A stretch of DNA of 20,835 bases from positions 1-20,835 of the forward strand of contig JBPBQZ010000116.1 of NCBI GenBank assembly GCA_050955105.1, given 5' to 3'. Positions 14,053 to 20,835 of the stretch are shown here, piece by piece (position 1 is the first letter of the stretch; every line of letters begins with the position of its first letter). A model generated the notes under the pieces. It was given only the letters and a program-made list of their open reading frames with translations. It was not told where the DNA came from and did no database searches. A program made the position numbers and the translations under genes. The stretch comes from JBPBQZ01 sp050955105. Its GTDB lineage: Bacteria > Pseudomonadota > Gammaproteobacteria > Burkholderiales > Burkholderiaceae.

Positions 14053-15417
14053 ATGCCCCACGCTCTGATTATTGAAGACGATCCGAATAGCCTGTCCGGT
14101 CTGGCAGCTATTCTTAGTGCCGATGGCTTCTCTGTTGATACGGCAGCGACCCTGGCCGAGGCACGCCAGGCTTTAACGCGCTTCATCCCGGATATCGTGC
14201 TGATGGATTTGAACCTGCCCGACGGCAAAGGTCTGGACCTGCTGCAATATCTACCGCTGCAGCCACCCGATGCGGCGGTGCCGGTTATCGTCATGACCGG
14301 TAACGCCACCGTTGAAAGCGCAGTCGAAGGTTTGCGCCATGGCATTTGGGATTATCTGATCAAGCCGGTCAGCATTCCCCGCCTGCGCAGTCTGCTGGCG
14401 CGCATTCCGCGCCCCTACGAACTCACCGAAGAAGTCCAGACGCTGCGCGCAGCGCTACGCGAGTTGGGCCGCTTCGGTTCGATGGTCGGACGCGCCGACG
14501 CGACACAGCGCGTCTACGACGCCATCGAGCGCGTCGCGCCCACCGAGGCAGCAGTATTGGTGGTGGGCGAGCCTGGCAGCGGCAAGGAAACCACGGCGCG
14601 CACTATCCACGAAACCAGTCGTCGCAAGAAGGGACCGTTCGTGCCGTTCGACTGCCGTACGGAAAGCACTGGGCGTCCCTTCGCCAGCCTGCTGTTCGGC
14701 CAGGAGCGTAATGGTGCCTCCAGCCCGCTTACCATTGACGAACGTGAAACCGGCGTACTGGAACGTGCGGCCGGCGGCACCCTGTTTCTCGAAGAAATTA
14801 CCGCCTTGCCGATCGAGCAGCAGCAAACGCTGTTGAACGCGGTCAAAGCCCGCGTGTTTCAGCGCATCGGTGGTAGCCAGCCGATCGCCGCCGACTTCCG
14901 CTTGATCTGTTCCACCACTGAAGATCCGCGCGACGCCGTGGCGCAGGGCAAGCTGCTGAATGGCTTGCTCGAAGCGCTCGATATGGTCGTGATGCCGCTC
15001 CCCAGCCTCAGAGAACGCAGCGAAGATATCCTGCTGCTGGCCGAGTACTTCGTCGAGCAAGCCAATCGGCGCGACGGCGTGCGCAAGCGCCTCGGCGGTT
15101 CATCGGTCACTGAATTGGTGGCCGGCGAATGGCCAGGCAATGTCGCCGAGCTGCGCACGCGCGTGGAAGCGGCGCACAGCGCGGCCGAAGAAGTCATCGA
15201 AACCCTGGAGATCGGCGAAGACGGCCGCCCGCTCAACGGCGCCGGCAATGGTTCGAACGTGGTGATTGCTGTAGGCACGCCGCTCGCGGTGGTTGAAGAA
15301 CTGTTGATTCGCACCACGCTCGAGGCGGTCGGCGGCACCCGGCACCGCGCCGCGTCGATCCTCGGCATTAGTCCGAAGACGCTCTATAACAAGCTGCAAC
15401 GGATGAAAATCGAATAG
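14053..15417 (+). CDS. NtrC-family response regulator lacking the GAFTGA loop
   Basis: This 454-residue cytoplasmic regulator has a receiver domain (1-120, acidic pair Asp9-Asp10, phosphoacceptor Asp52 in LMDLNLPDG, Lys in DYLIKPV), an AAA+ domain (about 150-380) and a C-terminal Fis-type helix-turn-helix (about 415-454, HRAASILGISPKTLYNKL). Walker A is GEPGSGKE and an arginine-finger region LRERSEDI is present. Where sigma54 activators have GAFTGA, this protein has LFGQERNGASSPLTIDERETG, so the sigma54-contact loop is absent, and Walker B reads GGTLFLEEI instead of LDEI. It therefore probably does not open sigma54 promoters and may act as a sigma70-type regulator or a simple DNA-binding switch. 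No sensor kinase lies beside it. AAAGAGGCGAG precedes the ATG at 14053 as ribosome site. Confidence 0.88.
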   Translation: MPHALIIEDDPNSLSGLAAILSADGFSVDTAATLAEARQALTRFIPDIVLMDLNLPDGKGLDLLQYLPLQPPDAAVPVIVMTGNATVESAVEGLRHGIWDYLIKPVSIPRLRSLLARIPRPYELTEEVQTLRAALRELGRFGSMVGRADATQRVYDAIERVAPTEAAVLVVGEPGSGKETTARTIHETSRRKKGPFVPFDCRTESTGRPFASLLFGQERNGASSPLTIDERETGVLERAAGGTLFLEEITALPIEQQQTLLNAVKARVFQRIGGSQPIAADFRLICSTTEDPRDAVAQGKLLNGLLEALDMVVMPLPSLRERSEDILLLAEYFVEQANRRDGVRKRLGGSSVTELVAGEWPGNVAELRTRVEAAHSAAEEVIETLEIGEDGRPLNGAGNGSNVVIAVGTPLAVVEELLIRTTLEAVGGTRHRAASILGISPKTLYNKLQRMKIE

Positions 15418-15510
15418 CGCGGCCGGCAGGCTGCCGCTCGGTTGTCGCAAGGGCTTGCCGTCGCGCCGCGGCGAGAGAATGCGATCACCGCCATACGCGC
15501 GCCGCGCCAA

Positions 15511-16566
15511 TCAGCCGAAGGCGACCAGGCCGTCGAAGCAGCGCGTCAGTAGTTCGCAGGCCCGTCGATAGCGCGGATCATCGCGCAGTTCAGTCCAATC
15601 CATACCGGGTTCAGCGGGTTTCAATGCCGCGACGCGCTGCGTCCGCGCCACGTCGCCTGGGTCGCGCAATGCCGCCAGCACCTGATCCGCCTTGTCTGGT
15701 GCGTTACATACCAACACCATGTCGCATCCCGCATCCAGCGCCAGTTGCGCGCCCTTCACAATGTCGCCGGCGATGCGCGCGCCTTCCATCGACAAGTCGT
15801 CGCTGAACACCGCGCCAGTGAAACCCAATTGCTCGCGCAACACGGTCTTCAGCCAGTAATCGGAAAAGCCGGCTGGACGACTGTCCACTTGCGGATAGAC
15901 CACGTGCGCCGCCATCACCGCCCGCAACGAGAAATCCAGCCCGCCATACGGCTTGAGATCCAGCGCGGCGATCTCATCGAAACCACGTGTGTCGACGGCT
16001 GGATCCAGATGGCTGTCTGCCTCGACGAAGCCGTGTCCCGGAAAGTGTTTGCCGCAATTGGCCATGCCGGCCAGCGCGAAGCCATGCGCCAGACTCTTCG
16101 CCAACATCGACACCGCAAATGGATCGCGATGCAAGGCCCGGTCGCCGATCGCTCTCGAGCGCTGGTAGTCCAGATCGAGCACCGGCGCGAAGGTCAGATC
16201 GACGCCGTGCGCGCGCAGTTCAGCCGCCAGCACGAAGGCGGCGGCCGTTGCGGCGGTGGTGGCCAGCAAAGGATCGCGATCCCAAAGCAGGCCCAGTTCA
16301 CGCGCCGCGGGCAAACGCGTAAAGCCATCGCCGCGAAAGCGCTGTACCCGACCGCCCTCCTGGTCGACTGCAATCAGTAGATCGGCGCGCAAAGCGTGGA
16401 TTTCCGAGGTCAATGCCAGCAATTGCTGGCGATCGACGTAATTGCGCGCGAACAGAATCACACCGCCGACCAGCGGATGACCCAGCCGACGTTCGTCATC
16501 AGGGGTAAGCCGCGTACCGGGAACATCCAGCATGACAGGACCAGCAGAAGCGGACAGATCGGACAT
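15511..16566 (-). CDS. nagZ: Beta-N-acetylhexosaminidase (GH3)
   Basis: NagZ removes N-acetylglucosamine from anhydro-muropeptides in cytoplasmic cell-wall recycling; its product can influence AmpC beta-lactamase induction in other bacteria. The 351-residue protein has the family length, lacks a signal peptide and is a single TIM-barrel domain. The GH3 NagZ signature KHFPGHG...ADSH is at 173-186, with the catalytic His/Asp dyad, and the nucleophile region FSDDLSMEGA is at 254-263. The substrate-loop sequence VDQEGGRVQRF is at 68-78. The ATG at 16566 gives an N-terminus MSDLSASAGPVMLDVPG that fits. It follows acpS by 17 bases on the same strand, so it is probably the last gene of the rnc-era-recO-pdxJ-acpS-nagZ transcription unit. 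Confidence 0.95.
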   Translation of the reverse strand: MSDLSASAGPVMLDVPGTRLTPDDERRLGHPLVGGVILFARNYVDRQQLLALTSEIHALRADLLIAVDQEGGRVQRFRGDGFTRLPAARELGLLWDRDPLLATTAATAAAFVLAAELRAHGVDLTFAPVLDLDYQRSRAIGDRALHRDPFAVSMLAKSLAHGFALAGMANCGKHFPGHGFVEADSHLDPAVDTRGFDEIAALDLKPYGGLDFSLRAVMAAHVVYPQVDSRPAGFSDYWLKTVLREQLGFTGAVFSDDLSMEGARIAGDIVKGAQLALDAGCDMVLVCNAPDKADQVLAALRDPGDVARTQRVAALKPAEPGMDWTELRDDPRYRRACELLTRCFDGLVAFG

Positions 16567-16583
16567 TATTCAGATCGGGAGCG

Positions 16584-17015
16584 TCAAAGGTTGCTAGGCG
16601 GGTAATCAGGCGGAAACGCGTCGGCCAGCTGTTCCGCCACCGCGAAAGCAACCGCCACGTCGTGCTCGTCGGTCAGCGTGATATGCAAGGTCAAGCGCTG
16701 CTGTGTCAGCCATTCAGCCAGTTCGCCGCTGGCCACCACGATCGGCCGGCCCTTCGCATCGTTCAGAATCTGCGCCGCGCGCCAGGTCATCGGCCAACGA
16801 ATCCCTAAGCCGATCGCCTTGGAGACCGCCTCCTTGGCGGCGAAGCGCGTCGCTAGAAATGCGCGTCCGCGTGGCGGATGGCGCGCCGCACGAGACCGGT
16901 AGACAGCCAATTCTTCAGGACCGAGAATCTTTTGCGCAAAGCGTTCGCCATGTCGCGCCAACGCCGCATCGATGCGGTCTATCCTCACAATGTCGGTGCC
17001 CAGTCCACGGATCAC
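16584..17015 (-). CDS. acpS: Holo-[acyl-carrier-protein] synthase
   Basis: AcpS transfers the 4'-phosphopantetheine group of coenzyme A to apo-ACP, enabling fatty-acid synthesis. The N-terminal GTDIVRIDRI (with metal-binding Asp8) and the central FLATRFAAKEAVSKAIG (Glu62) are the two family signatures. The frame is open well upstream, but the family begins at the GTG at 17015 (read MIRGLGTDIV), giving 143 residues. That GTG overlaps the pdxJ stop as GTGA, which strongly supports translational coupling and this start. The C-terminus (FPPDYPPSNL) is slightly longer than in short homologues. Confidence 0.94.
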   Translation of the reverse strand: MIRGLGTDIVRIDRIDAALARHGERFAQKILGPEELAVYRSRAARHPPRGRAFLATRFAAKEAVSKAIGLGIRWPMTWRAAQILNDAKGRPIVVASGELAEWLTQQRLTLHITLTDEHDVAVAFAVAEQLADAFPPDYPPSNL

Positions 17016-17842
17016 AGCGTCGCCCGCCTGGTCGAGGCAATCCAGCTCGCTGGCGCGACAGCACCCGCCGCGCTGTCGCGATGACCATCCGCCAGCAGGC
17101 GCGCCGCGACGATGATTGCCTTCATCTCCCGCACCGCCTGCGCCCATCCGACGAACACCGCGTGGGCCACGATCGCATGGCCGATATTCAATTCGGCAAC
17201 GCCATCCAACGCGGCAATTGCCTGCACGTTCGCATAATGCAGTCCGTGGCCGGCGTTGACGATCAAGCCACGCACCACGCCAGCATCCACCGCGAGTCGA
17301 ATGCGCTGCAGTTCGGCTTGCGCGCCCGCATCGTCGGGCTGATCCGCATAGCGTCCGGTATGCAATTCGATCAGCGGTGCGCCGGTTTGACGGGCCGCCT
17401 CGATCTGCTCAAGCTCCGGGTCGATAAATAGCGACACGCGAATGCCGGCATCGCTCAATTGGCGAACCGCCGCGCTCACCGCGTTGAACCGGCCCGCCAC
17501 GTCCAGGCCGCCTTCCGTCGTCAGTTCTTCGCGTTTTTCAGGCACCAGACATACGTCGTGCGGCGTGACCCCGCAAGCAATGTCCAGCATTTCTTGAGTC
17601 ACCGCGCATTCCAGATTCATACGGGTGATCAGCACACGCCGAATCGCCTGCAGATCCGCGTCGCGGATATGCCGTCTATCTTCGCGTAAATGCAGCGTAA
17701 TAGTATCGGCGCCCGCATGCTCGGCCTCGACCGCCGCATATACCGGATCGGGATAGAAAGTGCCGCGCGCATTGCGCAAGGTGGCGATGTGGTCGATGTT
17801 TACGCCAAGACCGATCGATGGCGAATGCGAAGCAACAATCAT
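17012..17842 (-). CDS. pdxJ: Pyridoxine 5'-phosphate synthase
   Basis: PdxJ condenses 1-deoxyxylulose 5-phosphate with 3-amino-2-oxopropyl phosphate to form pyridoxine 5'-phosphate in the DXP-dependent vitamin B6 route. The 276-residue product starts MIVASHSPSIGLGVNIDHIATLRNAR, shown here as residues 1-10 plus the signature NIDHIATLRNAR (15-26). It has the expected downstream blocks HLREDRRHI, CLVPEKREELTTEGGLDV-like residues and NAGHGLHYAN. The frame continues upstream, but that part lies over recO in another frame. The ATG at 17842 overlaps the recO stop as ATGA, fixing the start. A C-terminal tail of about 25 residues after AARLLADGH extends beyond the usual end. Confidence 0.95.
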   Translation of the reverse strand: MIVASHSPSIGLGVNIDHIATLRNARGTFYPDPVYAAVEAEHAGADTITLHLREDRRHIRDADLQAIRRVLITRMNLECAVTQEMLDIACGVTPHDVCLVPEKREELTTEGGLDVAGRFNAVSAAVRQLSDAGIRVSLFIDPELEQIEAARQTGAPLIELHTGRYADQPDDAGAQAELQRIRLAVDAGVVRGLIVNAGHGLHYANVQAIAALDGVAELNIGHAIVAHAVFVGWAQAVREMKAIIVAARLLADGHRDSAAGAVAPASWIASTRRATL

Positions 17843-18762
17843 AGGTTTTGCAAATCGATAAGGATCTGGCGCGTGAGCAAGGGCGCCCCGTCCAGATAAT
17901 AGTCGAGCAGGAAACGCATCAGCGCGCGGCTTTGCGTCACGGTGCGCGGGCGCCGATAGTCGTCGCGCTCCATGTCGAGCAGCGTCTGTCCATCGATCGC
18001 CGGCCAATGCGCAGGATCGTCGGCTTGCGCCGGGCGCGCACCTTGTTGCGGATCGAACAAGTAGCGCGTTTCGGGGCGCACCGGGCCGCCGCTCAAGCCA
18101 AGACGATCGAGCGCCATCGCGTGGCCGGATTCGCGTAGCAATACACGTTCGAACGCGCGCAAGACGCCGATCGGCGCTTCGCCGTCGGCTAGCCGACTCA
18201 AGGTTGCGACGTAGTGATCGAACAGCCGCTCGTGCGCATCTTCCCGCGCGCAGAAGCGCAACACCAACTCGTTGACGTAGAACCCGCACAGCAGCGCGTC
18301 ACCGGCAACCGGTGCCATACCGCCCACCCATTCGGCGCGCGTCAACGTGCGCACTTCGCCTTTTCCCGACCAACTGAGCGCCAGAGGCTGGAAGTGCTGC
18401 AGCACCCCGCGCAAGGCCGAATGCGGGCGCTTTGCGCCCTTGGCCACCAGCGGCATGCGCCCGTGACCGCGCGTGAAGACGTCGACGATCAAACTGGTTT
18501 CACGATACGGATAGCTGTGCAAGACGAATCCCGGCTCATGCAACACCCGGTGTTCGGCACGGGCTGACTTGCCGGCGCGCAGCCCACGTGTTTCGGGCGC
18601 GGCAAGGGAACCGTTGGTTTCGCCGTCAGTTACGACGGCTAAAGAGAGGGATCTGGGCGGCAGCGCAACCTTGCCCGACGACGCGTCGGCAAGCGCCACA
18701 CTCGCGTCGCCGGCAGCGAGCGTCGAGTCGGTGGTCGAGCGCGCTTTCGCCGCAGGCGTCAT
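17839..18762 (-). CDS. recO: DNA repair protein RecO with N-terminal extension
   Basis: RecO works with RecF and RecR to load RecA on SSB-coated single-stranded DNA during gap repair. The OB-fold region starts about residue 72 (HEPGFVLHSYPYRETSLIVDVFTR, given as 75-98) and is followed by the helical C-terminal domain. The product is 307 residues, about 60-70 longer than E. coli RecO. The extra part is an N-terminal low-complexity stretch rich in Ala, Ser and Thr. The ATG at 18762 overlaps the era stop (ATGA), which argues that the extension is translated. An internal start nearer the OB fold cannot be excluded. It is coupled to pdxJ downstream by another ATGA overlap. Confidence 0.93.
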   Translation of the reverse strand: MTPAAKARSTTDSTLAAGDASVALADASSGKVALPPRSLSLAVVTDGETNGSLAAPETRGLRAGKSARAEHRVLHEPGFVLHSYPYRETSLIVDVFTRGHGRMPLVAKGAKRPHSALRGVLQHFQPLALSWSGKGEVRTLTRAEWVGGMAPVAGDALLCGFYVNELVLRFCAREDAHERLFDHYVATLSRLADGEAPIGVLRAFERVLLRESGHAMALDRLGLSGGPVRPETRYLFDPQQGARPAQADDPAHWPAIDGQTLLDMERDDYRRPRTVTQSRALMRFLLDYYLDGAPLLTRQILIDLQNL

Positions 18763-19685
18763 TCGTAACCGTAAGCGCGCAGTCCGGCCTCGTTATCGGC
18801 CCAGCCGCTTTTGATCTTGACCCAAATCTCTAAATACACCGGGCCGTCGAAGAGCTTTTCCATATCGAGCCGTGCGTCGGTGCCGATTTGTTTGAGCTTT
18901 TCGCCCTTCGCGCCGATCAGCATGGCTTTATGGGTATCGCGCCCGACCAACACCGTGGCGAAGATGCGCCGCAGGCGCCCTTCCTGCTCAAATTTCTCGA
19001 TCAACACGGTACTGGTATAAGGCAATTCGTCGCCGGTCCAGCGGAAGACTTTTTCCCGCACGATCTCGGCGGCAAGAAAGCGTTCACTACGGTCGGTCAA
19101 CTCATCTTCGCCATAGATAGGCTCGCCTTCCGGCAAGTGGCTGCGCAGAACGTCCAGCATATGTGCGACATCTTCGGCTGCTTTGGCCGAAATAGGCACT
19201 ATCTCGCGGAAGTTACGTTGCTCGCCCACCTTCTGCAGAAACGGCAACAAGGCATTTTTATCAGATACCCGATCGATCTTGTTCGCCGCTACCACCACCA
19301 GCGCTTCCTCCGGGATCAACGACAACACCTGTTCGTCTTCTGGCCCGAATCGCCCCGCTTCCAGCACAAACAGCACCACATCGACTGACGACAACGCGGA
19401 ACGGACCGTGCGATTCAGCGAGCGATTCAAGGCGCTGGCATGACGAGTCTGAAATCCTGGCGTATCGACGAACACGAATTGGCTGCTGCCTTGCGTGAGA
19501 ATGCCGGTGATCCGATGCCGGGTAGTTTGCGCTTTGCGCGAGGTGATACTGACTTTTTGGCCAACGAAGGCGTTCATCAGCGTCGACTTGCCGACGTTCG
19601 GGCGCCCCACGATGGCGATCGTGCCGCAGTGGAAAGGTGTGCCTGGTGAGGCGTCGGTCGTCTGGGGCTGTTCGGGCTCGTTCAC
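18759..19685 (-). CDS. era: GTPase Era
   Basis: Era is an essential GTPase that binds the 3' end of 16S rRNA and assists maturation of the small ribosomal subunit. The 308-residue product shows G1 GRPNVGKST (27-35), G3 DTPG (74-77) and G4 NKID (135-138). The conserved switch region TSRKAQTTRHRITGI is at 48-62, and the C-terminal KH domain includes LIGAKGEKLKQIG. The N-terminus has a short hydrophilic extension of about 20 residues before the G domain. It follows rnc with a 56-base gap and overlaps recO by ATGA. The order rnc-era-recO is usual in proteobacteria. Confidence 0.97.
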   Translation of the reverse strand: MNEPEQPQTTDASPGTPFHCGTIAIVGRPNVGKSTLMNAFVGQKVSITSRKAQTTRHRITGILTQGSSQFVFVDTPGFQTRHASALNRSLNRTVRSALSSVDVVLFVLEAGRFGPEDEQVLSLIPEEALVVVAANKIDRVSDKNALLPFLQKVGEQRNFREIVPISAKAAEDVAHMLDVLRSHLPEGEPIYGEDELTDRSERFLAAEIVREKVFRWTGDELPYTSTVLIEKFEQEGRLRRIFATVLVGRDTHKAMLIGAKGEKLKQIGTDARLDMEKLFDGPVYLEIWVKIKSGWADNEAGLRAYGYE

Positions 19686-19741
19686 ATTTTGTCCGGCAAG
19701 GTGGGTAGGCGCGCCGCGTTTGCGGGGGCCAGCAAAAGCGC

Positions 19742-20731
19742 TCAGCTTTCGGTTCGACGGGTTCGCAGCACCGGTCGCGCGTCCGGGCGCGCTTCGGCGC
19801 CCTTTTCCGCTTTCGTATCCGGCGTCGCCTCGGCCTTGAGGTCCGCTTTCGAATCGGCCTTAGAGTCCGCTTTCGAATCCTGCTTTGAATCAGTTTTCGA
19901 ATCGGCCCTCGATTCACTCTTCGAGTCGACTTTCGCATCGGCCTTGATGCGCAAATCAAGCGCCTGCTGCTCGCCGACCGCCACCGGGCGTTTCGCCGTG
20001 GCCATCGCGGCGCGCGGGATTCGTACGCCTTTGGCGCGGCGTGCTGGCGTTAGCGACGGCACACGGGCGACAGCTTCATCCAGGGCCAACTTTGCCGCAG
20101 CTTGCTCGGCGGCACGCCGGCTCGCACCGGAGCCGCTGACCTTGATATCGAGCTTGGGCACCGTGCATTCGACTTCGAATTGCTGATTATGCGCCGCGCC
20201 GTGCGTGGCGACGACCGAATATTGAGGCAGCGGCAATTGGTGGCCCTGCAAATATTCCTGCAGCAAGGTCTTGGCGTCCTTGCCCAAGGTATTCGGATCG
20301 ATATGGTCCAGAACCGGCGCATACAGCTTGCCGATCACCCGGTGCGCGGCGTCGAAACCGCCATCCAGGTAGATTGCGCCGAAAATCGCTTCAAGCGTGT
20401 CGGCCAGAATTGAAGGGCGGCGGAAACCACCGCTTTTCAGTTCCCCTTCACCAAGGAATAGAAACTCCGAAATCCCCAGGGCTTGCGAAATTTCATAGAG
20501 CGACTGCTGTTTCACCAGATTGGCGCGCACTCGCGACAAATCGCCCTCGTCGAGCGAGGCGAAGCGTTTGAACAGCATCGCCGCCACCGCGCAATTGAGG
20601 ATCGAATCGCCGAGAAACTCCAGGCGCTCGTTGTTCGCCGCACTATGACTGCGGTGCGTCACCGCGCGACGCAGCAACTCCGGGTCGCGAAATTCATAGT
20701 GCAGCCGACTTTCCAACTGGCTAAGAGGCAT
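19742..20731 (-). CDS. rnc: Ribonuclease III with repetitive C-terminal tail
   Basis: RNase III cleaves double-stranded RNA in rRNA precursors and mRNAs. The nuclease domain has the signature ERLEFLGDS at 35-43 (Glu38, Asp42) and the second metal-binding pair Asp111 and Glu114 in ADTLEAIFGA; a double-stranded-RNA-binding domain spans about 155-222. The E. coli enzyme ends near there at 226 residues; this one continues to 329. The tail is basic at first (230-250) and then a charged Ser-Lys-Ala-Asp repeat (269-298). The core is intact, so activity is expected; the tail is probably disordered and may modify RNA binding. The ATG at 20731 is the family start. The 104 bases upstream to the window edge contain no further gene I can support. 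Confidence 0.95.
   Translation of the reverse strand: MPLSQLESRLHYEFRDPELLRRAVTHRSHSAANNERLEFLGDSILNCAVAAMLFKRFASLDEGDLSRVRANLVKQQSLYEISQALGISEFLFLGEGELKSGGFRRPSILADTLEAIFGAIYLDGGFDAAHRVIGKLYAPVLDHIDPNTLGKDAKTLLQEYLQGHQLPLPQYSVVATHGAAHNQQFEVECTVPKLDIKVSGSGASRRAAEQAAAKLALDEAVARVPSLTPARRAKGVRIPRAAMATAKRPVAVGEQQALDLRIKADAKVDSKSESRADSKTDSKQDSKADSKADSKADLKAEATPDTKAEKGAEARPDARPVLRTRRTES
19838..19927 (-). repeat. 12-nt periodic repeat encoding the RNase III tail
   Basis: This encodes RNase III residues 269-298, a run of four-residue DSKA/DSKT/DSKQ units. On the plus strand the DNA has a degenerate 12-nt period, with repeated GAATC or GAGTC boxes followed by GCTTTC or GCCTTA-like blocks. The units keep the reading frame, as expected for expansion by slippage followed by drift. 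Confidence 0.8.
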
Positions 20732-20835
20732 GGCGAAATATGACGTTGAAGCAACAGGCAGCGGCCGCGACGACTCTATGCTCTCGCGCCTTCACCATGC
20801 GCCGCGCACGTGTGCGGCTCAGTTAAAACCGCCGA

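Noticed and set aside
17016..17147. Upstream extension of acpS from an ATG at 17147
   Set aside because: It lies within pdxJ. The family N-terminus begins at the GTG at 17015, which overlaps the pdxJ stop.
17843..18289. Upstream in-frame extension of pdxJ
   Set aside because: It overlaps recO in another frame, is Arg/Ala-rich without family similarity, and the ATGA overlap fixes the start at 17842.

Overview
The window reads as a chromosomal segment of a betaproteobacterium of the Burkholderiaceae. The clearest pointers are an EF-P with arginine at position 32 directly downstream of its rhamnosyltransferase EarP, the order rnc-era-recO-pdxJ-acpS-nagZ, and uvrC-pgsA followed by tRNA-Gly, tRNA-Gly and tRNA-Cys. 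This placement is inferred from family knowledge and gene order; no database search was possible.

Layout. 1-1907 (+): the 3' part of an APC-type amino-acid permease, then a class I glutamine amidotransferase. 1993-3543 (-): a complete retron-like unit with a sigma70-type promoter, a structured RNA of about 164 nt and a 445-residue reverse transcriptase. 3607-4656 (-): a two-TM potassium-channel-like protein with an RCK domain. 4879-5700 (+): a short-chain dehydrogenase. 5697-6848 (-): a membrane diguanylate cyclase, convergent with the dehydrogenase and overlapping it by 4 bases. 7063-7683 (-): an unassigned membrane protein with a Cys cluster. 7843-8238 (-): three tRNA genes with an intrinsic terminator inside the cluster. 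8319-11405 (-): pgsA and uvrC. 11585-13424 (+): earP and efp. 13815-13976 (+): a 53-residue DUF1328-type membrane protein. 14053-15417 (+): an NtrC-family regulator without the sigma54-contact loop. 15511-20731 (-): nagZ, acpS, pdxJ, recO, era and rnc, with translationally coupled 4-base overlaps from era to acpS.

How the genes work together. EarP should rhamnosylate Arg32 of the EF-P encoded next to it, which helps ribosomes through polyproline. The rnc-era-recO-pdxJ-acpS run combines RNA processing, ribosome assembly, recombination repair, vitamin B6 synthesis and acyl-carrier-protein activation, as is common in proteobacteria. UvrC (excision repair) and PgsA (phosphatidylglycerol synthesis) are adjacent, also a common arrangement.

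The most notable item is the retron-like unit. The 180 bases upstream of the reverse transcriptase hold a 17-bp inverted repeat whose three imperfections are all G-U pairs in the transcribed strand only. They also hold an AGC with a candidate branching G directly after the first repeat arm, two msr-like hairpins and one long msd-like hairpin. A TTGACA-N17-TAAGTT promoter is predicted to start transcription on the first base of the first arm. No dedicated effector gene lies beside it; the reverse transcriptase instead carries an N-terminal extension of about 105 residues. Two housekeeping proteins, UvrC and RNase III, carry repeat-derived low-complexity insertions or tails.
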